From positions 20,662,993 to 20,726,992 of the forward strand of contig CM054140.1 in NCBI GenBank assembly GCA_028751875.1: a stretch of DNA of 64,000 nt, given 5' to 3'. The position numbers and the translations under genes are program-made. Under the pieces are notes generated by a model, which searched no databases, was not told the origin of the DNA, and worked only from the letters and a program-made list of their open reading frames with translations. Source of the stretch: Rapana venosa (taxonomy: Eukaryota > Mollusca > Gastropoda > Neogastropoda > Muricidae). Of this stretch, positions 1-15,333 are shown one piece after another (position 1 is the first letter of the stretch; each line of letters opens with the position of its first letter).

Positions 1-3000
1 GGCTGTCACTATTTTAAATCTCAGATTCAAACTGTGCAACTAAAATACAGATTAAAACAAGGTATAAAACCAACTCTACTGTCACTTCTTGTATCAATAC
101 CCTGGCCAACCATAAGGGTCCAATAAAAGGTAAAGAAAACCCCAAAAACTGTCCACATGATAACATGCCATTAGAATAACATATGATATTTCAATACACC
201 AACTCAACAATTCAGAGTTCCAGTTTGTCAGAACAGACCTAGCCAAAATCTGACACAGCAATACTTGATCATCAAGCTGTCACCACATTTGATAGGAAGG
301 AAATCGTCCAAGCTCTAGCTTAGAAAGAGAACCAAAAAAAAGAAGAAAAGAAAAGGAGAAACCACTAAACGAACTCTGCACAATATCTCTTGGGAGCGAC
401 AGAATGCAAGTTTCAGGTCACATGTGAAATTGCTGAAAAGAGGAACTACTTGTGATTCTTGCTATTTGATGATGAAAAATGTGAACTTTTTTTTCCAAGT
501 GTCATACTGGCCATAGAGGACCTTTTGCATAATGAAAAAAGAAATCCCTTTATTGCAAAGACCATTCATTTAGGACTAGATATGGGCAGGAGGGTAAGTG
601 ATGATTCCCTTAAAAATCAAGCCATACACCACTATCTCTCTCTCTCTCCTGCCACTCTTGACAACATACACACAATGCATTAAAATCATGACTATCATCC
701 ACGTTGCTTATAACCCAGCTGACCACTGTGCTTACATAAATGCGGTCATCAAGTTAATATTTTTGGACCTTATAACCATGTATGTTAAATTCATCAACTT
801 TGTGAACATCAAACATGGTCACCCTGAAAAAGTTCCCACTTTATGTCATTATCATCTTAGTCAGCTTATATACACCTTCATGCAAATAAGGTTAGGCTAT
901 GCTGAAAACATCACCAATTCTTTTCTATTTCTCATCCAGGACAAGCCAAATATATTTCAAAAGTAAAACAAAAAAAGAAAGGTAAATCTATGAAAGCCAT
1001 ATCAGTTGGTTTTTTTTTAAATGGCTGAATGGACAGCCAGTGGTGATTGGCAAGGCAGAACAAAAACTTCACAGACATTACATGCTGCTGAATTCATAGA
1101 CAGAGTACCAAGCTTGCATGTTAAATATTTTTTAAAAAAGAAGAAGAGGGAATGAACAGGAAATGCAAAAATGAGCAGGAGATTTTAGGGAAAAAACCCC
1201 CCAGGAAAATCAAGAGAAAAGATTTTAAGCACAAGATTTTCAAAAGAGATGAACATTCTAGAAAAGTCCTGGTATCCCCAATGAGGAAGCACTAAATGCA
1301 TACACATACTTGTGTATGAAAACAGAGGGAACAAAAACCAAAACAGAAAAACTACATACATTTTTAAAGCTGAGATCCATCCGCGCAGGGGAACAGAAAA
1401 TGGCCCATGCAGAGACCACTGTTTAAACACCGCCACCTTGCACTTCTGTAGTGAACAAAACTGGACAAGTTGCACAAACACACACAGACAGACAGACACA
1501 TATGGCAAGCAGTGCAGCAGTCAACACAGATGGATGGCAATGCAGAGACGGAGCTTATGTGAAGTAGAAGATACGAGGACGTCAAGTGTATGTCACAATA
1601 CAGCTGTAAAACTTTCTGAATTCTACTGACATCATGATCACTTGTAAAATATTTTGTTTAAATGTACAGTTCTTTGGATACCTATTGACAGCTGGTGAGG
1701 TTTCTTCATTCATTTTTTGGGTGCCCAGCCAACCACAAGGGTCATATATATTATAATTAACTTAAGTCACCAGTCCCTAAATCAGATATCTCTGATGAGG
1801 CATAAACATCATCACAACAAGAAGAAGAATTAAGACACCAGAAATCAAGTGTTTAAATAACAAACCACTAGGGTGTTATATAAATATCTTTACAGATACA
1901 GTAAGACACAGAGAAAATATGTTTGAAAAGCCTTTGTGAGACAGTAAACAGAGTGAAGAACACAGCCAACTTCTGTCTAGGTGATGTGACTGACAAAGGG
2001 AACAGATCATTGTTTACATTTAAAAACAAACTTTTTCTTTCTTGAAAAGAACATTTTGGGGCCCAATTCTACAATTGAGATGTACCAATCTTGTGTTTTA
2101 AAATGACATTTTTGCTGCATATCTCAAAAAGACCTTAAATAAAAAATCTCAAAACAATTTTTTCTTAAGACTAATCTTGCTTGTTCAAATTAATACTTCC
2201 ACTCTTGAGTGTGAGCAAGAGAGATAAGCACTCAGAAAGTATCCCTACAAAAATGTTGGTAACTTTGGCAAACCCAGTGTACCAATCATTTACATTTATA
2301 GTTCAGCCTGTCACAGATATTTTCATCTGTTCAGTTGTTTTTGTGTCTTCACATTTAGTGTAATCCCTGATATCACTTAAAAAATAAAGATTTTGAATCC
2401 TTTTATTTTGTTGAAACTTTGAATCTGAGGCAGCCATCATGCAGTCAGTGTGTATACATTAGAAGAAAAAAGAGAAGAAAAATTAATTATGGTGAATATG
2501 CATTCACTGAAATATGGATTTTTCTACTAATAAAGCAAAATTTGTTAGGAATATTTATCTTCTATACAAAAAACATGTGAAAAGAACATTAACCTGGGTG
2601 CATAAGTAACAGGAAAAACAGAAAACACAAAATTGGTATATTAACATGAGAGAAATAGAGACACAAAGACAGAAGAAGAGGGGAAAAAAAGATGTTCATC
2701 TCTTCAGACAAAAACCTTGCTTTTAAATTCAGCATAATTAGCAGCAATAGAAGACACTGATGAGTACTGCCAATTAACTGTGAACTCTATGTCACTGCTG
2801 AGTACTGCCAATTAACTTTGTACTATATATGTCACTGATGAGTACTGCCAATTAACTGTGTACTATATGTGTCACTGGTGAGTACTGCCAATTAACTGTG
2901 TACTGTATGTCCCTGGTGAGTACTGCCAATTAACTGTGTATTGTATGTCACTGGTGAGTACTGCCAATTAACTGTGTACTATATGTGTCACTGATGAGTA

Positions 3001-6000
3001 CTGCCAATTAACTGTGTACTGTATGTCACTGGTGATTACTGCCAATTAACTTTGTACTATATATGTCACTGATGAGTACTGCCAATTAACTGCGTACTGT
3101 ATGTCACTGGTGAGTACTGCCAATTAACTGTGTACTGTATGTCCCTGGTGAGTACTGTCAATTAACTGTGTACTATATATGTCTCTGGTGAGTACTGCCA
3201 ATTAACTGTGTACTGTATGTCCCTGGTGAGTACTGCCAATTAACTGCGTACTGTATGTCACTGGTGAGTACTGCCAATTAATTGTGTATTCTATGTATCC
3301 AGCCACAAGCAGTTTACTTCATCAAGTTCAAAGTTAAAACATATCACACCTCATTCATTAAAAAAAAAAAAAGTCAGGAGAAAAATGTCCAGTACTTAGC
3401 ACATCATAAATGGGTTATCACATTCATGAACTAACATATATATCAGCATGCAAACTAGTATAAAAAGCAACCAGTGAAAGCACAGTTATGAAAGCACAAA
3501 GAAACTGTAAATGTGCTTGAAAATCAACAACTGCTGACAATAGTTACATTCATCATAATTCACAGACATAAAACTGGCGGAAATGCTTTAAGATCCACCA
3601 TCTAGTGGCAACCATGTCTTCCTATTGATACATACTTTGTCATGTGTGATATTCACATCTGCAGAACCAATTCTCATTCTGTTTTCTGCTGTGTACAGCA
3701 CCTTAGCCTGGCCATCATGGCAGCAGTCATTTAGACAGGAGCTGTTCCACTCCCCTCCCCCCCACCCCTCCCCCAAACCCTCTTCCCCTCCTCCCCCACT
3801 TCGCCTTGTCCCTTGTAATGCTGCAAGGTCTACAACAGATCAACATCACAATGCAGCAAAATGGGATTGACGCTCACCAACACAGACACAGAAAGAAGCA
3901 AATCATACATGTATCAACATCAACTAAGACATCACATTTCCATGTGCATGGCAAAAAGTGCCCGTCATCATGACCGACGAAAATGCAAACTGCATCCAGA
4001 GAAGTCAGTTTTCCTTTTTCAACAGTTCTGTTGAATGATGAAACATTTTGTCTGAGGATTTTAAAAAACAATCCAGTGTTTGGCAGCTGTCTTACTCCAT
4101 TTGATTGACGATGTTTGTCATTGTCTCCCCCACCCCACCCCTGCAAAAAAAAAAAGAAAATAGAAGGGTATGTCATTGTCATTGTCATTGCCATTGTTCA
4201 TCTGGCTCTCATTTGGATTTCACTTCCCTCAAAAGCACCATCTTTCTGGCATCAGAAAAAAACCACCCACAAATTAAAAAAACAAAAAAACCCTCCAGCA
4301 CTTCAATAGCAAACCAATCAAATGAAAGACATGATTATATGTCACAGACTGAATAAAATAAACTTTTAGCAACACACTGGGTCAGTCTAAACTTAAAAAA
4401 CAAACAAGCAAACAATAACTGGCAACAAAAAATATCTTTGACACACAATGTACCCATGTCTTCAGATCTTGATTTAAAAAGAGTTTTCAGATTGGAGTTA
4501 CTCTGACCTCCGACACACTTGGAATGAAAATTGGAATGTAAACTGAAAAGTAACACATGCATTCATTTTGGTTGTTTTGAACACAGATAACCACCAAAGA
4601 TCGGATTTACATCAACCTTAAATCATAATTCATCTCAAATAATGTACACTATTTGATTTGCTTTAAGATATTCAAACTACTAAAATAACAACACACTTTA
4701 CATTTTACATATTCCAACGTCATAAATAACATTGCTTTTTTTTAACAATTGTGTTGTTGTCCTAAGCAGAACTACACACCTGCGTTCCTTTGCACTGAAA
4801 ACAAAATTTCATCAAATTAATAGTCATACACTAATTTTGTTTTTCTCTTCCATTTGCCTTTGTTCTTCAGCAATAATATAAACATGATGACTGTGACAAG
4901 CCTAAAACAGCTTCCCAGTGCATTACACAGGTCTGAAGAAGTGTACATCCCCTCCACCCTGAAATGAGTTGCCTCCTCACTGCAGGTACATCTGGTTTGC
5001 TGCTGATCACAGGGAAGCCGTGCTGTCTGGGTCTATAACGATTCAGTGTTCACACTGTCAGTTTCCCCATTTTCAGCTCCTCTCAGCTGTTCTCTATTCC
5101 ATCCAACCCCAGCCCAGCTGGTACTGATTATAGTAGGATCTGACCACACTTGGTAAAAGGAAGGGGCATGTTAATTTCAGCACTGGCCTGGATCCTTGAC
5201 TGAGTTATGCTGGATTTGCGTGCTGTGCGTTCTAATTTCCAGTTTTTCCTTTAGTCACTCTTCATTTCTAGACAGAAAAAGACCAGAGCCTATACACCAA
5301 TGACGGCAGCAGAGGAACAGTGTACAAGAAGGTTCTGGTTGGGAGGAATACAGTGGACAAGGCTGACAGTTTTCTATGAACAAGACATGGCTCTGCAGCA
5401 GAACGATGCAGGATTGCATCTAATAAGTAGCTGGACCTTGAGGAATTTACAACTTTGAGGTCGTAGGTTTGTATCTAACCTAGGCAGGAAAAAATGGCAG
5501 CAGCAAAAAGACAAAAAAAGTATCCAGAGTTCATGATCAGGAGTGTAAGAAGTCAAGGGCCAAAACACTTCAGCTAGGGAGCTTCTTGTCTGAAGACTTT
5601 CTGATGTCCACTCTCCCTGCAGTTTCTGTGTTCTCAAACAGAATAACCCGTGTTAGGAACGCCATGTCTGCCATAGAGGACAGCTTGCTTTTCCTTGAAC
5701 AACACACTACACAATACCAAGGGCTGATAAAGCCTCAAATATAAGCTGAGGATGTTCATATTTCCACAATCAATCAAACACTGTCAAGAACCTAGGGATC
5801 AGTTTTGTGCATTTTTGATCTTCTGTAAATGTTCATATATATACATGTACACACAATGGGGGCTTAAGGCACTGGCAGATGTGCATATAAACTGCCCTGG
5901 GAGAACATAAAGTTACCCAAAGTTAATCAACCTGACGCTGCTGATACTTGACTAAGTGAGTGATTGATTCTTAAAATTAAATGCTTCATGTCTTTGACTA

Positions 6001-6619
6001 CTGAGCCTGTCTAATGAATATTCTGTGTATAATTCTAAATTCTGCCCTCAAGATTTGTTAAGATGGTTACCCCTGACAGTTGTAAAGAATTTCAGGTTTT
6101 ACAAGTCTGACGTGAAAGCAGATCAAAATCAGTTGGCAGGCATGTCAGACACAAGATTTGACCTCAGCGATGCAGGCAACTCATTCCAAGTGGACAATCA
6201 CTAACTCTTACTCCTCTCCCCTTTCCTCCCTGAGGAAGAATCATTGTGGAACTTCACTGAAGAGTTGTCTTCTAAAGCAATAGTTTCCCTGACCACTCTG
6301 CAAAGTCATCAATCCATTTCTTTTTAATTTCCTGTTTACAGAGTCACAACTCAAAATACATTAAACCAACCTTCTTCAAACATGTGAACTGCTCTACAAC
6401 AACAACAACAGAAGTAACACCGTGGTCCATTTCGTCCACTGAACACAGTTTCCCCACCACTGTTCCCACATGAAGCAATGAGTATTCATCCACTTGGATC
6501 AACGCCACTCCTGCACTAGTCTGTGAAGTCTGTGAAGTCACTGGATGAAGACGCTGGTGTCACAGATCATCATGTTCATGGTGTGATCTCCACCTTCATC
6601 CCACAGCTGCTTCAGTCCT
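1..6619. other. 3' flank or 3' UTR of the RPTP gene
   Basis: AT-rich single-copy-like sequence with one minisatellite. No open frame has splice sites, domain motifs or retroelement signatures. Part of it must be RPTP 3' UTR, but its end is not fixed. AATAAA on the minus strand occurs only far away (near 2402 and 547). Confidence 0.5.
2741..3295. repeat. Minisatellite, 38-40 bp unit, about 14 copies
   Basis: The unit is GAGTACTGCCAATTAACTGT followed by GTACTATATGTGTCACTGAT, with a 38-base variant reading GTACTGTATGTCACTGGT. Copies differ by one to three bases. It lies 3' of the RPTP stop. Confidence 0.9.
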
Positions 6620-6676
6620 TCACTCCAGACTGTCCAAGTACTCCAGCACTGCCTGGTACAGACACTGGTACTGTTC
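6620..6676 (-). CDS. RPTP exon 26: last coding exon
   Basis: [18 protein letters not shown] followed by TGA (6622-6620) is the typical C-terminal PTP helix. The acceptor is tctccag. No canonical AATAAA occurs in the first 2 kb past the stop on this strand. An ATTAAA variant lies about 290 bases downstream (plus 6323-6328), so the poly(A) site is undecided. Confidence 0.92.
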   Translation of the reverse strand, partial: EQYQCLYQAVLEYLDSLE

Positions 6677-7892
6677 CTGGAGACATGAACACATCCACAG
6701 GTCACAACTCTTCTTTATGGGTGGAACAAGACAGTCTTGTGGTTAGAGTGTTGTGCTGCAGATCTGATGGCCCAGGTTCCAAGCCCAGGTTTCAGCCACC
6801 ATCAAAACACCCATTCACAAGGATTTTTCCCCTGGAGTTTACATCAGTGCTAACTCTACTCCCCGAAAAGTCCTTCAGATGAGACTATAAACCAAGGTCC
6901 TGTGTGCAAGCGTATGAAGAACTTTTTGCACATATATTAAAACCTGTTCCACCTTTTGAAAAGTAGGTCAATTGTGCCAAAGGGAACAGATGACAAAAGT
7001 GACAAAAACACATGCATATGGGGACTGGATGTGAAAAAGCACATTCCATTATCTTCAACACAAAAGAATGAAAAGAACTACACTCCTTCCTAAATTCTCA
7101 GGTCTTCACTTCTCATTCTCCAGAGAGGAAACAAAGATTGTAAATACAGAAATCCTCACTTCTAGAAAACAAAGTTTAGCAGCACTATAGTCATGCCAAA
7201 CAACTCATGTTAAGTACAGGTAAACCGAATGTGATCTTTCAACTATTCACTATGGGACACTTCCATCACACATTTGGGAGACAAAGCTGGCATCGTCTCC
7301 CACCACACAAATTGATTGATGGCAATGCATTCATAGGAATAAAGTTCTTCAGGAAAAGAAATCTTCAGCATTACAACATAAACTACTCATTTTTACAGGG
7401 CAGAGTCTACACACCAATAAAATCATTTTTACCTGCTTCTATATTGTATCTTAGTAATAAGCACACACACGCACGCACACACACACTTTTTTCTAATTCA
7501 AAAACCTTTCAGAAATGAACGATAACTGGGAAGACGAAAGACAGAGGAGTGAACTGCAGAACTCACAAAGTTTTCGACAAACTGCGGCCTGTGGACACGG
7601 ATCTGCTTCACCGTCTGGTAGACATCCACCTCCAGGTCCAGGTCCAGACGCTCCAGGATCAGACACAGAGCCACCAGGATGCCGCTCTTACTGGCCCCGT
7701 TCCTGTCAGTGTGGTCAAAATCATGATGACTAAACACAATATATATATATAATATGAATTGGTGGTCTAGAGGTAACCCGTCTGTCTAGAAAGCGAAAAG
7801 TCCGGGTCGGAAGTGTGCGGTGGTTCGAATCCCGTTTGGGCCCGAAACTTTTCCCCTATCCATTAGATCATGAGTGGTGGTCTGGGCGCTAA

Positions 7893-7923
<31 letters not shown>

Positions 7924-8153
7924 CGTGTGTTACACAAAATTATTTAGCACACGTAAAAGAACCCACGGCAATAAGAGAGTTGTCCCTGACAAAAATCTGT
8001 AGAAAAAAGCCACTCTGATAGGGAAACAAATACAGTTGCAGAAAGGAAAAAAAAAAAAAAAAAAAATGGGTGGCGCTGCTCTTGTGGCGATGCGCTCTCC
8101 CTGGGCACAGCAGCCCAAATTTCATGCAGAGAAATCTGCCATGACTTTAAGTG

Positions 8154-8188
<35 letters not shown>

Positions 8189-11100
8189 TTTGTATGCTGA
8201 AACTGGTAAGGGCTAAACACAAGATATCAACTATCATGGGTATTTTCTGTACTGGATTTAGTGGTGTATGTGATTTCATTAAATGCTCATACAATACACA
8301 TCCTCTTTGATAGCTGTAAACTATTTTTTTATGAAATGCTTGTAATTTTTAATGTTAAAAGCATTAGTTAAAATATCGAATACAAATTCAATCGGTAAAA
8401 CATTGTCTTTCTATCCTCTACAAAAAAATGACAGACTACAATGAAGATTACACACTACAAAACAGTTTTGGAGTTAGACGTGTTGATAAATTCAGTAATG
8501 TCTAAGTTCCAATTTGCAGGACCCATTGAGTTAAGACTTAACACATAAAAGCAGCAAATACACCCAAATAAACAGAAAATTAGCCAAAATTTACTTACTC
8601 TAATCCCTCCTGTCCCACCCATTTACTTCAAAACACAATCAACATACAGAAATGCATGTGGTCCCTCTCTATCACACACACACACATGCGCATGAACACA
8701 CACACATGTGTGCAAATCACACACACACACAGTCTCTCTCTCTACTTCTCTCTCTCCTCACACACACACATGAACACACACACACTCACACACGTGTGCA
8801 AACACACCACACAGTTTCTCTCTCTCTCTACTTCTCTCTCTCTCACACGCACACATGAACACTACACACACTCACACGTGTGCAAACACACACACACAGA
8901 GTTTCTCTCTCTCTCTACTTCTCTCTCTCTCTCACACACACAGAGTCTCTCTTACACACACACACCAAAACCACCACCACCAAAGCACAGTAAACAGAGA
9001 GGTGAAGCAGAATGACTGACATGCAGTGGATGGTGACAGGCCCCTTGCCGTTCTGCTTGTACCAGTCGGTGACCATACGGTACAGCCGCAGCAGCGACGT
9101 CAGGGAGTTGGGCAGTGACTTGTAGTCCGGCCAGGGCTTGAACATGAACTGCTTCACTGCCCGCTCCTCCCCCTGTGCACACCACACCTACTTTTAGATC
9201 ATTTTATTTTATTTGTTTTTCATATTTTATTCTTCATTTTATTTTATTTGTTTTTTATATTTTATTCTTTTGTTTCAGTGCTTTTTTTTTTTACATCAAA
9301 CCCTTGTGTGTATGCAGTTTTGTCAATTTTGTCATCCATTCCCACTGGTACACAGTGACCTACTCTTCCAATGTGGAATGAGTTTTAATGTGTGCCAAAA
9401 GATGTTCTGCGTGCATTCGCACATGCAACCTTGGTTTATAGTCTCATCCGAAGGACTCTCAGGGGTAATGGAGTTGGAATTGATGTTAACTCCATAGAAA
9501 AAGTCCTCTTGAATGAAATTCGAATCTGGATCAGCAGAGCAATGCACATCACTCTAACCACCAGGCTATCCCATCCCCTATGCAATCAGTGCAATGGACC
9601 AATTCAAACACTCACTTCCAAGCTACCACCAAGGCACCTGTCTGAGGGGATTTTTCCCAGGAGTTGACATCAGTACCAACTCCACTTCCACAAAAGTCCT
9701 TAGGATGAGATTATAAACTGAGGTCCTGAGTGCAAACGCATGCCGAATATGTTGCACACACTTTTAAGCCTGTTCCACCTTTTAAAAGAGAAGGCCATCA
9801 TGTGCCGGTAGGAACGGATGACAACATTTACAAAATCGCAAGCACACTGGTGTCCTGTTTAAATATCATTCCCAAAGATGGAATGCAGCTACCTTAACAG
9901 TGGGTAAATAGCTGCACACCCAAAATCTCACTATTGGTGAACCTCAGGGCTCTAGCAGTGCAACACAAAAACAAACAACCCCCCCCAAAAAAAAGCACTC
10001 ACAACCTTGTTGAATAACAGAATGACACACAAACATCTACGCAATTAAAGCTAAAACACTGTTACAACCTAAGAATGCTCAATGACTTCAGTGTTAAGAC
10101 CATACTAAACAGAATACAGAGTCAACTTTGTCAGTTTATTGGGTGACATATGAATGTTCAGCCAAACTCATTATGAATGTTCAGCCACACTCTTATGCTA
10201 TCACAAAATTGCCTATAACTCATTGGAAAATATATACTTTTAAAGCAGACATTAACTGAAGAATAATACACATCTGAAATAGCTATTATCATTGTTTGAA
10301 ATAATTCATCCCATTGTGCTCTACTCTAGATAGTAGTAGATCTGGTTTTCTTATCAAGCACATTATCATTGTTAACATTCACGTACAACACAGTTCTGTA
10401 TTAAATGTTATACTGTTTCGTTTAATAAACATTTCTATTCTTCTTTAGCCCCCAGAGGGTTTGGAAGGAATACAAATAAACGTTGATTCACATTGAAGTC
10501 ACAGTAGCCAAAGGCAGTGATCACTGGTACTATATGTAAATATTACTAATATTCAATCTGGTCCTGAAAAACACTTAAAACAACTTGAGACTTCAGTCTC
10601 ACCCAACAGTGACTCTTACATCAACTCAACTGTCTCCATAGCAAAAAATTAAAAAAAATCCCCGTCTCCATTGCTGCAGTAGGAGCTCCACGCAATGCCA
10701 CCAGGGTACACCATCCTTCACTGTTTCTGCCAAGTTCTACGATCTCCTGTAGCCCTCCCAATCCCTGACCTCACAACAGTGACTACATTTTTGTTAAAAC
10801 AAACGACTGTTTTACAAAATACTCACCCTGCCGTGATGACTCAGTTTAAAGATGCGCAGGGTGACATCAGGATCAACGTCAGACGACGACAACAACTCGA
10901 CACTGAGGGGACCGTGCTCTTCTGTGTAGCCATACTCCTCTGGCCAGTACAGAGCACATGACTGCAACAGCCAACATTGCTATCAGTTACTGTACGGCAC
11001 AAGATAGTCACGCACTTTTCTACTGTCAGGTCTGGGGTCACGCAATCCTCATCCTTTCATTTCAAAACAATTCATCACTTGTCAGTAATAGACATGCTGT

Positions 11101-14100
11101 TTCTTTATTTACTTATACACAATAAACTACACAATGAATACATCAACAATCTTTGATTATTTGTATACAACAAAGAACACAACAAATACAACAACAATTT
11201 TGGACGATTGTATACAATAAAGAACACAACAAATACGTCAACTTTAGAGACACTCTGATAAAGTCCATCACTGGTTAAGAATAGTACATATAAACACAGA
11301 GATGATTTTTCTTAACAGAACCTGTGTATTTTCTGCTGTTTCTTTTGTCTGCGACTTCACACAATTAGCAGTACTGCCCTAGACATTTGGTCACAACTTA
11401 TCCAAATGCGTAAACTAACAACAGTGACGTTTAAATGCAGCCTACAAGAAGCAAGAGTGACGCATGCGGCACAGGAAAAATGTAGTGCATTACCTTGTCG
11501 TTTCTGTCAAATTCGTTGAGCATGACAATGGCGTCAGAGTTGTAATCGTAAAGCATACGCCAGAAGTCAGCGACTGTGTTAGGAAGAGGCATCTGCGTCA
11601 CAATGAAACGATCTTTCTGCGTGTAACCCTGAAACAGCAAAATTGAAAACACTTCAGATTTCATCTCTCTCTCTCTACAGAGACAACCCTGCAAACCAAG
11701 CTGTATGGCCCACGAGAGGAGCTGGAACAGACTCACCACTTTTTCTCCCCAAAATGTCTGACGGTGTAAAAAGCAAACGAGAGAAGAAGAATCACTCTCT
11801 CTCTGAGAACACTCATCTTGAGGCTCCAATTGCTCTCTCTTTCTTCCTCCCTTCTCCTCCACTCCCCCCCCCCCCTCTCTCCATCTCTCTGAGAACACTT
11901 TCCAATAAAGATGCTCATCTTGAGACTACAATTACTCTCATCTTCCTCCCTTCCTTACCTTTTCCTTCCCCCTTTCTCTCTCTCCCTCTGAAAACACTTT
12001 CCAAAAGAGACTTTCATTTCATCTTCAGGCCACAACTTCTCACTCTCTATTCCTTCCTTCCCTCTCTCTCTCTTTCTCTGAGGCAATCCTTTTCAAATAA
12101 ATACCTGAGGGATGGGATAGCCTAGTGGTTAGAGTTTGGACGTCTGTTTTCCACCTTACTCGCACAGAAAATCTCTAACATGTAATGATTTTGCAATTGA
12201 AAAGACACAGACACAGTATTTGACATCTGCCTCTCCTTTACCACACTCTCATAAGAGTACATGAAAGACAAGCCTACACACCCCCATGTACGCACACACA
12301 CACACACACATCCCCACATACGCCCCAACACACGCACCCCCACACCCCCATGCACTCACACACACAGACAAGCACACACACAAACACACACACACAAACA
12401 CACACAAGGAGACTTACAGGCAGAAACACAGCATTGATGTAGTCATTGCAGCCATCAACAGGGGTGTACAGGAATGGACGACTGCGGTTAGCTGCAATCA
12501 AAAGAGAGTGGAAAATGTCTCCAGTCTGAATCAGCACTCACAAACTCATAACTTCATCACATGTTATGGATTCTGAAGAACATGATATTTCGAAAATGTT
12601 TTACTGAGGAAATAGTAGTGGAGGAAAACAATTGCAGGCAACCACTTGACATCTTCATCATTTTGAAAATGATTTATCAAAGATTCAATTAAAATAAATT
12701 ATCTCAACAATTAAACTAGAAAATGTTTCAGAGAAAAACAATCTTATATATGTAACAAAGGCTTGAGTTTTAATTCATTTCTGAATTTTCTCCTGAGAAC
12801 AAGTTATTGCATTTCATACCTTTTATAACTATTTTCTTTTGGATGCGTCTGCCAGGTCTGCGCCTTAGGAATCGGCTTATCACCATAGATACAATAACTA
12901 GTGATCTGACCTGACAAAAAACTAATGATGCTAAAAATAAATGGAATTTATGTAGCACTATATCTTGTAAAACCAAATCAAAGTGTCATTCCCTTACGAC
13001 TGTTTGACTCACCAGGAAGCACATTCTTGAACCTGTTCTTGGCCATGTTGTCTTCCGACAAGGCCGCTGTGCATTCTGAGCGGTCAATGGTGGGCGACAG
13101 TAACTGCACAGTCTGTACACACACACACACACACACACAGATTAAAAGGGACGTCAGTGATAAGACAGGTCAGTTTGAGTTGTTTATAGCTAGCCGTGCT
13201 TAACAAATATTTAAAGCAAACAGGCAGAGGTCAGTCACATCACACATCCAAAACCAGTGGGGTCACCGTTTTGTTTTGTTTTGTTGACCTGAAGGATCTT
13301 GCATCCACTGTCAGTCTGAGAAAATGCACAGAGATAGGCAGTGGTGATGACAACTAAGATAATAATAATAATATATGGAATTTATATAGCACTGAATCTT
13401 GTAAAAGCAAACAAATCGAAGCGCTTAAAGATTAACCTTTTCCCTACAAGTAACCCACTATAGAGTAACCACCTATCTACTGACCCTTTCCTCTGTTTCA
13501 ACTACTTCTGGGTTACGGTAGCATACAAATGTGCACAGTGCACATATACTGGGAAAGAGGGGTTCTCTCCCTTAACGTAGGGTAGTGTTAAAAAATCAGG
13601 ACTGAGAGAGCCAAGGTTCAAGCAACTAGGATCAGACACTCTGAGCTGAGGAGACCAGGGGACTGTTCATGATCTGACAACTTTGCCAGCTGCATGCCTA
13701 GCTGATCCATGCACTCCCCTGCACCAATCTGGGGCATTGCCCTACGCCAGTCAAGTTCAGCCAAAAAATCTTTCTTGTTTGAGACATCTCTCGGGGCATT
13801 GAATGATGTGTGGTTTAGTTGCTGGATTATGGTAACATGACAACCCCATACATATAATCTAATTGTGAAGACTGCTTGTGGACGTCTTAGTTGTGTTGAG
13901 TATGAGTGAATCAAGATTTGCCCTGATAATACAGAGGTAACGTGTGTGCGTGTGCATATGCATACCTGAAAATATATGCGAGTCATGTTCATGTGTTTGT
14001 TTAAAGCACCTGTGAAATATTTTTCATGCATCATTGTAGTTATTCATGATATTGCAAATGTTTACATTAGACCATTCAATAATCTTTATTACAATCAACT

Positions 14101-15131
14101 TTTAGCCTGGCAATCACGCTAAATATATGAATACTTCAAATAAATCTAGCAGAATCTTTCAACCAGTTTTATCCACAACAAATCATGGGACTTTTTCTTC
14201 ACCAACTTCCAACACAGCCACTCACATCATACTGTTTTTCCAGGGGGCTTTCTGTGCTGTTCTCATTGTAACTCATTTCTTCAAAGGTGGCCCGGAAAGA
14301 AGACCTGGGGATGGTGGTGTCTTTGGCAATCACTGCTTCCAACAGGGCATCGTACACAAACATGTACTGCTCCTGTGGGGGACAAAAACACAACAACGCT
14401 GACAGTAAGTAAGACCATGGTGTGATCAAGAAAATTCTTTTGGACCAAAAATATCAAATCATCGATATTATAAACTTGCCCTGCATATCTATACAAGTGA
14501 AACAAATCTATATCTTACAATTACCCTGAGTGCTGAAAAAGTGAAAAACATCAGAAACTCTCTTTCTCCAGATAACAGGGTGTATGCTGGGTATGTTCAT
14601 GTCATTCCTCCTACAGGTCAAACTGTAGACCCACACTGAAATCAGACGTGATGAGCCTAACTTGACAGGCGCTTAATGGCAGTGCAACACTCTTTTGCTC
14701 ATATGACAGAAACAATACTTGCTGTCTAAGCACTTGAAGAAGAAGAAGAAGAAGAAGAAGAAGAAGAAGAAGAAGAAGAAGAAGAAGAAGAAGAAACTGT
14801 AGGCCTACTCATTTACAAAAGGCAAATAAGGTTATAACAGGTGCACAAGATATTCTGTGCTTACGCATAGGACATCAGCTTCCAGTCCCACTCTCCATGA
14901 GGAAAGCACTCAAATTTTTTACACAGGGAAGTAAATCTGCCATGACAGTAAGTGGTATACAATACAAGATAACACAACACAATACAGAACAATATGATAC
15001 AATACAATCCAACATAGCAGTAACTGGTACACAAGACAATCCAAAACAAGATGATATAAATCACAAAAGGCAGACAGTTTCACAGCGCAAGGGTAGGGTG
15101 CAGAGAGAGAGAGACAGAGATAGAGAGAGAG

Positions 15132-15186
<55 letters not shown>

Positions 15187-15206
15187 GAGAGACAGAGAGA
15201 GAGAGC

Positions 15207-15244
<38 letters not shown>

Positions 15245-15297
15245 TAGAGAGAGAGAGAGACAGAGAGAGAGAGAGCGAGAGAGAGAGAGAGCGAGAG

Positions 15298-15333
<36 letters not shown>

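Noticed and set aside
3588..3776. Minus-strand frame with NDCCHDGQAKVLYT
   Set aside because: It is short, lies beyond the RPTP stop, begins in a G-rich run and has no clear splice sites. It is most likely 3' flank.
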